From NCBI GenBank assembly GCA_017569305.1, contig CP069418.1:2418001-2482000 (forward strand): a stretch of DNA of 64,000 bases, given 5' to 3'. This DNA comes from Clostridiales bacterium FE2011 (GTDB lineage Bacteria > Bacillota > Clostridia > Christensenellales > Aristaeellaceae). Numbering within the stretch: position 1 is the first letter of the stretch; the number at the start of each line of letters is the position of its first letter. This document shows, one piece after another, positions 52,624 through 60,273 of this stretch. Below the pieces are notes generated by a model. The model had not been told where the DNA came from. It ran no database searches and saw only the letters and a program-made list of their open reading frames with translations. Made by a program: the position numbers and the translations under genes.

Positions 52624-53109
52624 TCAGTCTTTCACGCGGATGGTATAGTGATCGCCTTCGGCACCGGTGACCAGAACCGGGGTTCCACGCTTGATGAACT
52701 CGCCGTCGCTGGCCGCGTTCAGGCGGGTGCCGTCAATCTCAATCTGACCGGCGGGACGCAGTGAAGTGACCGCGACGCCTTCCCTGCCGATCCAGTGATC
52801 CGGCTTGGCTTCTCCGGTGGGTGCTTCCGTATCCTTCAGCACCAGGGGACTCTTGCTGAGCCGACCGTTCATGGCGCTCCGGTAGGAAATGAGGAGGGCC
52901 AGGGCGATCAGCACGAGCACGGCCACAAAGGCCAGTAATGCTGTGCCGACACCGAACAGCTGCCAGCAGCAGTAAAGCGCGGCAACTTCCAGGACAACAC
53001 CGCAGATGCCCGCCACTCCGAAGCCGGGAATGAACGCTTCCAGCACGATGAGGCCGGAGCCCAGCACGAAGCCGATGATCATGATGAGATTCAGCGAGAA
53101 TTGATCCAT
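52624..53109 (-). CDS. NfeD-like membrane protein
   Basis: 161 residues. Three to four membrane helices in residues 1-90 (LNLIMIIGFVLGSGLIVLEAF and following), then a C-terminal OB-fold NfeD domain (GREGVAVTSLRPAGQIEIDGTRLNA). This is the short NfeD type, lacking the N-terminal ClpP-like protease. GGAAAGGAGGATTCCGT precedes the ATG. It is co-transcribed with FloA, with which NfeD proteins cooperate. Confidence 0.92.
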   Translation of the reverse strand: MDQFSLNLIMIIGFVLGSGLIVLEAFIPGFGVAGICGVVLEVAALYCCWQLFGVGTALLAFVAVLVLIALALLISYRSAMNGRLSKSPLVLKDTEAPTGEAKPDHWIGREGVAVTSLRPAGQIEIDGTRLNAASDGEFIKRGTPVLVTGAEGDHYTIRVKD

Positions 53110-53380
53110 ACGGAATCCTCCTTTCCGTTTATTTCTTTGATCCTATTGTATACGGTAAGGAAACGGGATTATAGCGCAAAAAGAGAAAAATAGACGTGCT
53201 TATTTTTCATTCCTTACACAATCTTAACACGCTGCGCCGCGCAGGAGCGGGCAGGCGGAAGAACGGCCTTTTGACGCGTGATTCAGAGGGGATGAGAGGC
53301 GCTTCCTCTCCCGGTTATTGATCGATGTCCAATACAACCCCAATGATATCATATACGCGGAGATTGCACAACCGCCGCTC
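53110..53380. other. Intergenic region, -10 of the NfeD operon only
   Basis: On the minus strand a TATAAT (53174-53169 region, GCGCTATAATCCC) lies about 60 bases before nfeD; no good -35 is seen. The rest shows no gene and no structured repeat. Confidence 0.4.
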
Positions 53381-53383
53381 TTG

Positions 53384-53412
53384 TTGCAAATAAAGGGTTT
53401 CCATGGTATAAT
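53384..53412 (+). promoter_or_regulatory. Promoter of the CBS-domain transporter gene
   Basis: TTGCAA (53384) and TATAAT (53407), 17-base spacer. Confidence 0.75.
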
Positions 53413-53483
53413 TCCTTTGTTTCGCATGAGCGGAACGGCCATTTTTGACAAGTGTGAGTTTCTGAAAGGATTGAATCATTATC

Positions 53484-54785
53484 ATGGGTCTATGGCTTGC
53501 CCTGATCCTGTGTATCGCGCTTTCAGCGTTCTTTTCCGCCACGGAAACGGCTTATTCCGCCTGTAACCGTGTTAAACTGAAGACCGTAGACGGCCCCCGG
53601 AAAGAAAAAGCACAGACAGCGCTCAGTCTGCTTGAAAAATATGACTCTCTGATTACAACAGTTCTCATAGGCAATAACCTGGTGAACATCGTGGGTACGG
53701 CAATCGCCACCCTGCTGTTCACCACGCGCATTCTTCCGGGTCAGGAAGACCTGGCTACGACCATCGCTTCCATTATGATGACGGTGCTGGTGCTGTTCCT
53801 GGGCGAGGTCGGCCCCAAGACGCTGGCCAAGCAGCAGCCGGAGAAATACGCCATGTCCGTCAGCCATGTGATCCGCTTCCTGGTGACGGTACTGAAGCCC
53901 CTGGACTGGCTGTTTGCCCTGTGGCGGAAGCTGCTGGCGAAGCTGGTAAAGCCGGAGCAGGAAGAAAGCCAGATCGAAGATGAACTGATGACCATGATCG
54001 ACGAGGCGCAGACTGAAGGCGACATTGAGGAAGAAGAAGGCGAACTGATCCGTTCCGCCATCGAGTTTAACGACCAGAACGCCGCGGATATCATGACGCC
54101 CCGGGTGGACGTGACCGCCCTGGAAGACAACGCGACGATCGACGAAGCCGCAGACGCGTTCCGCGACACCTGGTTCTCCCGGATTCCGGTTTATCATGAG
54201 GACCTGGACCATATCATCGGTATCCTGCATGAGAAGGACTTCTACAAGATGACCCATGAGGGCGTCACGGATATCACCAAGATCATGAAGGAGCCGGTGT
54301 TCGCCCCGGCCAGCCTGTCGATCAGCAACCTGCTGAAGCTGTTCCGGACGACCCAGACGCACCTGATCGTGCTGCTGGATGAATTCGGCGGCACCGACGG
54401 CATTGTGACCATGGAAGACGTGCTGGAAGAACTGGTCGGCGAGATCTACGACGAGCATGACGAGGTCAGCGAGGAAGTCGTGGAGCAGGAAGACGGCACC
54501 CTGATCGTGGACGGCAATATGCAGCTGGAAGAGCTGCTGGCGAAGTTCGGCGTGGAAGACGACGAGTACGACGCAGACACCGTGGGCGGCTGGGCCAGCG
54601 AAATGCTGGAGAAGGTGCCTGAGGTGGGCGACAGCTTTGTGCTGGATCATCACCAGTTTACCGTGACCGAGATGGACGGATTCCGGGTGACCAGGATGCA
54701 GGTGACAGAGGTGCCGGAAGAGACGGAGGCAGCGGAAGATGAAGAAGCTGAAGAAGTCGAAGAAGAGGAAGAAGAGAAGGAATGA
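53484..54785 (+). CDS. HlyC/CorC-family (CNNM-CBS) transporter
   Basis: 433 residues. N-terminal CNNM/DUF21 membrane domain (residues ~1-150, with SAFFSATETAYSACNRVKL), then a CBS pair (MTPRVDVTALEDNATIDEA near 195 to VTMEDVLEELVGEI near 310) and a C-terminal CorC_HlyC domain (~330-415). The family is tied to magnesium or cobalt efflux/homeostasis; the hemolysin name is historic. The last 25 residues are an acidic tail of Glu/Ala. The ribosome site AAAGGA is 13 bases from the ATG, rather far. Confidence 0.92.
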   Translation: MGLWLALILCIALSAFFSATETAYSACNRVKLKTVDGPRKEKAQTALSLLEKYDSLITTVLIGNNLVNIVGTAIATLLFTTRILPGQEDLATTIASIMMTVLVLFLGEVGPKTLAKQQPEKYAMSVSHVIRFLVTVLKPLDWLFALWRKLLAKLVKPEQEESQIEDELMTMIDEAQTEGDIEEEEGELIRSAIEFNDQNAADIMTPRVDVTALEDNATIDEAADAFRDTWFSRIPVYHEDLDHIIGILHEKDFYKMTHEGVTDITKIMKEPVFAPASLSISNLLKLFRTTQTHLIVLLDEFGGTDGIVTMEDVLEELVGEIYDEHDEVSEEVVEQEDGTLIVDGNMQLEELLAKFGVEDDEYDADTVGGWASEMLEKVPEVGDSFVLDHHQFTVTEMDGFRVTRMQVTEVPEETEAAEDEEAEEVEEEEEEKE

Positions 54786-54890
54786 AATATTTGCCTGCGG
54801 CAAATGTGAAATAAAGCCGTAAACGGCTTTGTGAAATATTGATCTTCGATCAATATGAAATATCCGGCATCCGCCGGATGTGAAAGTTAC
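54786..54890. repeat. Array of short hairpins separated by TGTGAAATAT
   Basis: Constant (T)GTGAAATAT alternates with four different perfect palindromes: TTTGCC/GGCAAA, AAGCCG/CGGCTT, TTGATC/GATCAA and TCCGGC/GCCGGA. Follows the transporter stop codon directly. Confidence 0.85.
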
Positions 54891-54904
54891 TCTGATATAG
54901 GAAC

Positions 54905-54932
54905 AGCGCCTTGGATGATTCCAAGGCGCTTT
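54905..54932 (+). terminator. Rho-independent terminator
   Basis: AGCGCCTTGGA-TGAT-TCCAAGGCGCT followed by TTTA; ends the CBS transporter transcript after the hairpin array. Confidence 0.75.
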
Positions 54933-54957
54933 ACCATGTATTGCAGGAATGGGATTA

Positions 54958-55085
54958 AAGTATATATAACATTCGCCGGAGGCGAATATATCATATCGCG
55001 AAGGCGATATATCACATTGAGGGGCAAGCGGAAGGCTTGTCCCTCAATATATCATATTTCCTGAAAGGAAATATATCATTCAGGA
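54958..55085. repeat. Second-type hairpin array (ATATATCA spacers)
   Basis: Constant ATATATCATAT or ATATATCACAT alternates with palindromes TTCGCC/GGCGAA, ATCGC/GCGAT, TTGAGGG...CCCTCAA and TTTCC/GGAAA. Read on the minus strand the spacer is ATATGATATAT, a variant of ATGTGAAATAT. Confidence 0.8.
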
Positions 55086-55093
55086 TCAAAGCG

Positions 55094-55639
55094 TCAGCAT
55101 TTGATCCTGACTCCCGGAGGAAAGGGCGGACGGGGTCCATCCCGGTCCGGCCTGAAGTCCGGGTGCCCTGGGGGCGGGGGCGGAGGCATCCGCCGGTCTT
55201 CCGGCAGATCCAGGGCCAGGCGCTCCATATGGGTGCTCAGCTTGTCGCACAGGGCGCAGAACTGCTCCTTTTCCTCTTCCGTCAGGGCGGAGGTCATCTT
55301 CTGAGCCTCCAGATTGCGGGCGTTTTCCATATCGGATACGGCCTTCTGTCCTTTTTCGGACAGGGCAATCCGCTGGATGCGGCGATCCGCCTCATCTACG
55401 GTGCGGGTGATGAACCCTTCCGCTTCCGCACGGGACAGCATCTCGCTGAGGGAGGAAGGACGCACGTCCAGGAATTCACACAGCTCCCGGGAAGAAACAC
55501 CGGGGTTCTTCGCGGCACAGTCCAGCAGGCGGCCGACAGCGGGCGGGAAGGGATATTCCCTGCGCTCCGGCGGGATGCGGCGCATAGCGCGGGCCAGTTT
55601 CAGGCAGGCAAGAATAACATCGCCGTCACGATTAGACAT
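55094..55639 (-). CDS. MarR-family transcriptional regulator
   Basis: 181 residues from the ATG at 55639, eight bases after AAAGGAG; the ATG at 55645 is only two bases from it. A winged helix (SSRELCEFLDVRPSSLSEMLSRAEAEGFITRTVDEADRRIQR) lies near residues 50-90. The C-terminal 35 residues are a Pro-rich tail (RRMPPPPPPGHPDFRPDRDG), unusual for MarR proteins. Two identical 12-bp palindromes cover its own consensus promoter, so it almost certainly represses itself. No partner gene is adjacent. Confidence 0.92.
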   Translation of the reverse strand: MSNRDGDVILACLKLARAMRRIPPERREYPFPPAVGRLLDCAAKNPGVSSRELCEFLDVRPSSLSEMLSRAEAEGFITRTVDEADRRIQRIALSEKGQKAVSDMENARNLEAQKMTSALTEEEKEQFCALCDKLSTHMERLALDLPEDRRMPPPPPPGHPDFRPDRDGPRPPFPPGVRIKC

Positions 55640-55667
55640 ATTCATCGCTCCTTTCATAGGGGTAAGG

Positions 55668-55716
55668 TTCGGTACCGAATCAACTGTATTATAATTCGGT
55701 ACCGAAGAAATGTCAA
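55668..55716 (-). promoter_or_regulatory. Consensus promoter with two identical operators
   Basis: On the minus strand TTGACA (55716-55711), 17 bases, TATAAT (55693-55688). The palindrome TTCGGTACCGAA occurs at 55695-55706 inside the spacer and at 55668-55679 just downstream of the -10, 27 bases apart. Confidence 0.92.
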
Positions 55717-55740
55717 GGGGATTTTTCGCCATGGCGAAAA

Positions 55741-56380
55741 AAGGTAGGAGGTAGGAAGTAGGAGGTAGGAGGTGTTTGCTGGGATGACAATGTGGGGCAT
55801 TGCGGAGAGGTGCGGGGATGTGACAGCAGGGACAGCCCTACCTGTCATCGTTTTATGAGAACGTGACAGTAGGGCTGTCCCTCTGTCACATGAGTATCCT
55901 CGGCAAGGCAGAGCGTCCTTCGGACGTAGTAAGGGATATCCGCATCCTCAATTGTCGCACTGCTCGCTTGGAGCGCTTCGCATTGCTCGTTTCGGCAAGG
56001 ATTCGCGCGCGCACCGCGGGCGGAATTCCCGCCTCGCGCACCGCGCACGACAGGACTCCGCTTCATTTCAGCTTCGCTGACAGTCCACTGGACTGACATT
56101 CGGCTCGCTCCCCACGCGGCAGCAAGCTGCCTTGGTCGGAATGACAATGTGAGAATGTTGGTGTCCCGGTTGCGTTCCCGAACGTGGGCGGGCGGGGAGA
56201 CAGTGGGCGAAGCCCAAATGCAGAATTCAGAATGCAGAATGCAGAATGATTTCGTCCTTCGGACGTAGTAAGGGATTCCTCGACTTCGCTCGGAATGACA
56301 TGCTGTATTTAACGCTGCGGTGTTCCGGATGGTTGAAGGTTTCGACAATGAATTAACAAGTGTGCTTGGCATAAGAAAAA
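55741..56380. repeat. Gene-free repeat region
   Basis: GGTAGGA strings (55741-55772), complete TGTCAC-type element (55817-55892), a copy of the GATATCCGCATCCTCAATTG segment with GCACCGCGGGCGGAATTCCC (55935-56060), AATTCAGAATGCAG strings (56221-56250) and a CCTCGACTTCGCTCGGAATG repeat (56278-56298). No gene. Confidence 0.7.
55817..55892. repeat. TGTCAC-type palindromic element, complete copy
   Basis: GATGTGACAGCAGGGACAG ... CTGTCCCTCTGTCACAT; nearly the same as 44714-44788. Confidence 0.8.
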
Positions 56381-56401
56381 CCGGAATCTGACGATTCCGG
56401 A
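56375..56401 (-). terminator. Terminator of the zinc-ribbon/DtxR genes
   Basis: On the minus strand CCGGAATC-GTCA-GATTCCGG is followed by TTTTTC. Confidence 0.85.
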
Positions 56402-56758
56402 TTACTTTTTTCGGCTGTATTTTTCTTTCATGGCCGTCTGGCGGCGCTTACGGCAGTTGGGACAATAGGTGGGATAATGAAGGACGTCGCTGGGGAAGGT
56501 GAAGAACTTTCCGCAGGCTTTGCATTTCCTCTTAATGTCGTGACGGGGACCCTCCCGCTGGGCAAGCTCCTTATCCTTCGCCATCTGCTGCTTGCAGTCC
56601 TTGCAGAAGGTAGGCACGAAGCCCCAGGCGGGATCGACGGTGAAGGTCTTCCCGCATTGCTTGCAGGTCTTCTTCAGCGGAACCGGGGCCTCCGGTACGG
56701 GCGGGGCCTCAGGCTCGTTATCCCGGAGAAAGCCGCGGATCTTTTCCAGCAGTTTCAT
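56402..56758 (-). CDS. Zinc-ribbon protein
   Basis: 118 residues. Two treble-clef/zinc-ribbon units: CKQCGKTF ... FCKDCKQQ (residues ~32-58) and CKACGKFF ... YCPNCRKRR (~78-105), of the zf-trcl kind. Lys/Arg-rich C-terminus. It lies 17 bases after the DtxR-type gene on the same strand, so probably co-transcribed. Possibly nucleic-acid binding; exact role unknown. Confidence 0.8.
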   Translation of the reverse strand: MKLLEKIRGFLRDNEPEAPPVPEAPVPLKKTCKQCGKTFTVDPAWGFVPTFCKDCKQQMAKDKELAQREGPRHDIKRKCKACGKFFTFPSDVLHYPTYCPNCRKRRQTAMKEKYSRKK

Positions 56759-56775
56759 AACGGACTCCTGTGAAA

Positions 56776-57141
56776 TCAGGCTTTCTGCAGGCTGTCACGG
56801 ATAGCGGCAAAGGATTCCTCGGAAATATCGTGCTCGATCTTGCAGGCGTCCTTCCGGGCGATGACTTCATCCACGCCCAGGGAGACAAAGAACTTCGTCA
56901 GGGTGAGGTGGCGGTCATAGGTGCGGCGGGCAATGGGATAGCCCTTATCGGTCAGGGAAATCAGGCCGCCCTTCTCCATGGAGATGTAGCCGTTCTCCCG
57001 CAGCTTTTTCATAGCGACGCTGACGGAAGGCTTGGTCACGCCGAGGGACTCGGCAATATCAGTGGAACGGGCATAACCCTTTTCTTCCAGCAGAACCAGA
57101 ATTTGCTCCAGATAATCCTCGGCAGATTCGTAAATATTCAC
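56776..57141 (-). CDS. DtxR/MntR-family metal-dependent repressor
   Basis: 121 residues. N-terminal winged helix (YARSTDIAESLGVTKPSVSVAMKKLRENGYI) and the metal-binding/dimer domain (CKIEHDISEESF, with the HD/E pattern of this family) but no SH3-like third domain, as in short MntR types. AAAGAGGGATTGCAGT precedes the ATG. It is close to three TTAG-N6-CTAA boxes in the iron-locus promoter, its likely target. Fe2+ is the probable co-repressor, Mn2+ the alternative. Confidence 0.92.
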   Translation of the reverse strand: MNIYESAEDYLEQILVLLEEKGYARSTDIAESLGVTKPSVSVAMKKLRENGYISMEKGGLISLTDKGYPIARRTYDRHLTLTKFFVSLGVDEVIARKDACKIEHDISEESFAAIRDSLQKA

Positions 57142-57196
57142 TGCAATCCCTCTTTCCGGTGGATAATTTTAGACAAATCTATCTTCCCAAACTTTA

Positions 57197-57583
57197 TCAC
57201 ATCAGCCCCGTAAAATCAATCGGGTCTTTGATTGAGAACAAATCCGGTGCACGCCAGTCGCTGGGGGCAATGCCGGTCATTTTCTTGAACAGATGGGAGA
57301 AATGGGCGGAGGAGACGTAGCCGACGGCCGCGCCCACCTCGGACACGGAAAGGTTTGTTTCATATAAAAGCTGCTTTGCTTTTTCACAGCGGATCGCGTT
57401 GTGATACCAAAGCAGGGTGTGTCCGGTTTCGCGCTTGAAGACCCGGGCCAGATAGTTTCCGTTTACAAAGAGCGCCGAAGCAATCCCGGAGAGGGAGAAC
57501 TTCTGCTCACTGTGCTCCCGGATAAAGTATCCCGCCTGCTGCGCCAGACGCTTTCCGGCGGTTGTTCTGGATGTTTCGGCCAT
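57197..57583 (-). CDS. Short AraC-family regulator
   Basis: 128 residues, consisting almost only of the two helix-turn-helix motifs (LSGIASALFVNGNYLARVFK and VSEVGAAVGYVSSAHFSHLF). It has no ligand-binding domain. GGGGAGG lies nine bases before the ATG. It diverges from the FTR1 gene, sharing its promoter region, and so likely activates iron uptake genes; the single TTAG-N6-CTAA box at 57621-57634 is nearest to its start. Confidence 0.9.
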   Translation of the reverse strand: MAETSRTTAGKRLAQQAGYFIREHSEQKFSLSGIASALFVNGNYLARVFKRETGHTLLWYHNAIRCEKAKQLLYETNLSVSEVGAAVGYVSSAHFSHLFKKMTGIAPSDWRAPDLFSIKDPIDFTGLM

Positions 57584-57620
57584 TGTTGATGCCTCCCCTG
57601 GAAATTAATGCTTTCATATA

Positions 57621-57758
57621 TTAGCATAGACTAACAAACAAATCAATGACTTTTTGGCAGAAGTCATTATCGAATAATTTATCTCTAAAAGGTCAATATC
57701 AGGCAAGCAAAGATTATTAGATTATGCTAATATACTGTCGCTGATTAGGAGAAACTAA
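57621..57758 (+). promoter_or_regulatory. Three TTAG-N6-CTAA boxes between araC-like and FTR1 genes
   Basis: TTAGCATAGACTAA (57621), TTAGATTATGCTAA (57717) and TTAGGAGAAACTAA (57745). All have the same spacing as the core of the DtxR/IdeR box TTAGGTTAGCCTAA. The last two are 28 bases apart and cover the probable FTR1 promoter and leader. Confidence 0.78.
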
Positions 57759-57790
57759 CAGCAATATTGAAAAAGAAAGAGGACGGCAGC

Positions 57791-59536
57791 ATGAAGAGGG
57801 TTCTTCGGCCGGTGCTATGGCTGGTGCTGATGCTGTTCCTGGCGGCGCAGGTGATTCCCGCCGTAGGCGAGGGAGCCAGCACGCGCTGGGCTGACGCATC
57901 AGATGAAATCGATAAATACCTGGATACGGCTTTTGAGGATTACCTGGCCGGGGATACGGGAACGGCGTACAACAACGTGAACGACGCCTACTTCCGCGTA
58001 TATGAAACCACCGGCTTTGAACGCCAGACCATGAGCTACATTTCCGGCGTGCGTAAAAACGCCGTGGAGATGCAGTTCTCCGCCTGCAAGGCGGCAGTCA
58101 AGAAGGAAAACTCGGACCAGGAAACCATCGTTTCCGTCCGCACCGCCCTGTTTAAGCTGAAGGCCATGATCCGGGAAGACGGCAACAAGCTGGCCGCGCA
58201 GCAGGGCGGCGTCCAGAGCGAAAACAAGTTCTACAAGAACGGAGAGCTGGTTTCCGCGGATCCCTATCCGGAGTATTCCCCCGACCCGAACGCCGCCGCG
58301 AAATACGCCAGCTGGTATGAAGCCGCAAGCCTGACAAAGGAACTGCTGGATACGGCTTACCTGGCTTACCTGGACAAGGATTTTGAAGCGGCGGATGACA
58401 ACCTGAACACCGCTTACTACAGCGTATATGAAGAATCCGGCCTGTCCCACAAAATTTATACAGAGCTGGGCGTGAAGGACCGCCGGGAGACGGAAAAGCA
58501 GTTCACGGAACTGCGGAACCTGGTGAGCTCCGGAGAAGAAAAATACCAGAAGAACAAATACCGCACGACCAGCGACAAAACCAAACAGGTGCTGCTGAAG
58601 AAGGCGAAGACGCTGGACGAACTGGCAGCCGCCGAAAAAGGAGCCGCGGAACCCGCAGCTGAGGAAATCGCCGCGGAGACGGTTGAAGCGGATCAGAGCA
58701 GTCCGCAGTGGCTGACCTTCCTGGGGGCTTTCGGCATCATCGTGCGGGAAGGCCTGGAAGCGATCCTGGTTATCGCCGCGATCATCGCCTACCTGGTGAA
58801 GAGCGGTAACGGCAGGAGCCTGAAGAACGTCTACATCGGCGCACTTGCCGGTATCCTGGCAAGCTTTGCCGCGGCGGCGGTGCTCTACTTTGTGAAACAG
58901 GCGGTGGCCGGCGCCGGTATGGCGCAGGAACTGATCGAGGGTATCACAGCCCTGATTGCGGTATGCGTCCTGTTCTACGTTTCCAACTGGATGATCTCCA
59001 AGGCGGAAGCGGCAGCCTGGACAGGTTATATCGACAGCAAGGTGCGCTCGGGCGTGGAAAAGCGCTCCGCCTTTACCCTGGCGTTTACCGCGTTCCTGTC
59101 CGTGTTCCGTGAAGGCGCCGAGGTGGTGCTGTTCTACCAGCCGATGCTGCAAGAAGGAAACGCGGGCATGGTCTGGGCCGGCTTCGGCGCGGGCGTGGTA
59201 ATCCTGGTGTTTGTCTACCTGGCCATTACAAAGCTTTCCATCAAACTGCCGATCAAGGTGTTCTTCACCGCCACCAGCATCCTCATGGCTGTGATGTGCG
59301 TCAGCTTCCTGGGAAGCGGCATCAAGGAACTGGCGGAAGGCAACCTGTTTGACCTGACGCTCCGCGTGCCCGGCATTCCGGAAAACGACGTGATCCAGAT
59401 CTTCGGTATCTATCCGTACCTGGAGACCCTGGTGCCGCAGCTGATCCTGGCAGTGATCCTGCTGATCACCTTCATGGTCGCCCATTACCGCGGCCGGCTG
59501 GAAGCCCAGCGCAAGGAACTGACGGCCGCCCATTAA
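57791..59536 (+). CDS. FTR1-family iron permease with exported N-terminal domain
   Basis: 581 residues from the ATG at 57791, after AAGAGG. A signal peptide (VLMLFLAAQVIPAVG) precedes two related ~110-residue helical repeats (YLDTAFEDYLAGDTGTAYNN and LLDTAYLAYLDKDFEAADDN). The C-terminal ~270 residues are a seven-helix FTR1 permease with REGLE-type motifs REGLEA (residue 319) and REGAEV (440). It imports iron, in this gene set together with P19. It opens a run of genes in the order FTR1, P19, DUF2318, FtsX, FtsX, as in Campylobacter and other P19-type iron loci. Confidence 0.93.
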   Translation: MKRVLRPVLWLVLMLFLAAQVIPAVGEGASTRWADASDEIDKYLDTAFEDYLAGDTGTAYNNVNDAYFRVYETTGFERQTMSYISGVRKNAVEMQFSACKAAVKKENSDQETIVSVRTALFKLKAMIREDGNKLAAQQGGVQSENKFYKNGELVSADPYPEYSPDPNAAAKYASWYEAASLTKELLDTAYLAYLDKDFEAADDNLNTAYYSVYEESGLSHKIYTELGVKDRRETEKQFTELRNLVSSGEEKYQKNKYRTTSDKTKQVLLKKAKTLDELAAAEKGAAEPAAEEIAAETVEADQSSPQWLTFLGAFGIIVREGLEAILVIAAIIAYLVKSGNGRSLKNVYIGALAGILASFAAAAVLYFVKQAVAGAGMAQELIEGITALIAVCVLFYVSNWMISKAEAAAWTGYIDSKVRSGVEKRSAFTLAFTAFLSVFREGAEVVLFYQPMLQEGNAGMVWAGFGAGVVILVFVYLAITKLSIKLPIKVFFTATSILMAVMCVSFLGSGIKELAEGNLFDLTLRVPGIPENDVIQIFGIYPYLETLVPQLILAVILLITFMVAHYRGRLEAQRKELTAAH

Positions 59537-59624
59537 TCAGATTTTTCGCGCGGTGCCCCGCGCACTGCGCTGAAGAATACCAAATCCCCTATAAAGGACT
59601 GTTATTAAAGGAGGATCCCCCAAA

Positions 59625-60182
59625 ATGAAAAAACTGCTTTCTCTGGTTCTGGCTGCTATGATGCTGTTCTCCCTGTCTGCTGTCGCGATGGCAGAAGATG
59701 AAGAAGCCGGTTTCGATGAATTCGAACTGGGCGTTGAAGGCGAACAGGAAGTTGGCTTCATGACCATGGCTATGGTTTACTTCCAGCCCGTGGATATGGC
59801 TCCCGTTGACCAGGCTACCGCCAAGGAAAATACGGACCTGCATATCGAAGTGGACCTGACTGCCAACGAGAACGGTTATGCTTTCCCGGTGGACCAGTGG
59901 GTTCCCTACCTGACCATTGATTTCGTGATCCGTGACACCGAAGGCAAAGAAGTGACCTCCGGTTCCATGATGCCCATGGCGGCTTCTGACGGCCCCCACT
60001 ACGGCAACAACATCAAGCTGGCTGACGGCGAGTACAGCATTACCCTGTACATCAAGAGCCCGGCTGAGAACGGCTACCTGCTGCATGTTGACTCCGAGAC
60101 CGGCGTCGACGCCAAGGATGGTTTCTGGACCGAGCCCCTGGAAGCGACCTGGACCGGCTGGAAGTTTGTCAAGCAGTGGTAA
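59625..60182 (+). CDS. P19/Tp34-family exported iron-binding protein
   Basis: 185 residues. Signal peptide MKKLLSLVLAAMMLFSLSAV, cleavage near AMA/ED. The mature protein is the P19 (iron transport, Pfam Iron_transport) fold with GFMTMAMVYF, SDGPHYGNNIKL and DGFWTEPLEATW; the Met and His there are the copper/iron ligands of the family. It passes iron to the FTR1 permease. A strong AAAGGAGG ribosome site and a GC-rich hairpin after the stop suggest it is made in excess over the downstream genes. Confidence 0.93.
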   Translation: MKKLLSLVLAAMMLFSLSAVAMAEDEEAGFDEFELGVEGEQEVGFMTMAMVYFQPVDMAPVDQATAKENTDLHIEVDLTANENGYAFPVDQWVPYLTIDFVIRDTEGKEVTSGSMMPMAASDGPHYGNNIKLADGEYSITLYIKSPAENGYLLHVDSETGVDAKDGFWTEPLEATWTGWKFVKQW

Positions 60183-60211
60183 TTAACCCCTGAACTGAAG
60201 ACTTTGCGACG

Positions 60212-60246
60212 ACCGGCGCGGGATCCGCGGGGGATCCTGCGCCGGT
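60212..60246 (+). promoter_or_regulatory. GC-rich intercistronic hairpin
   Basis: ACCGGCGCGGGATCC / GGATCCTGCGCCGGT with a five-base loop, between P19 and DUF2318 genes, no T-run. Likely transcript-processing or stability element. Confidence 0.65.
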
Positions 60247-60273
60247 ATATTCAGCTGTCTGGAGGGCATAAAC

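Noticed and set aside
54786..55085. CRISPR array
   Set aside because: Spacers here are palindromes of 12-18 bases and repeats are only ~10 bases; no cas genes nearby.
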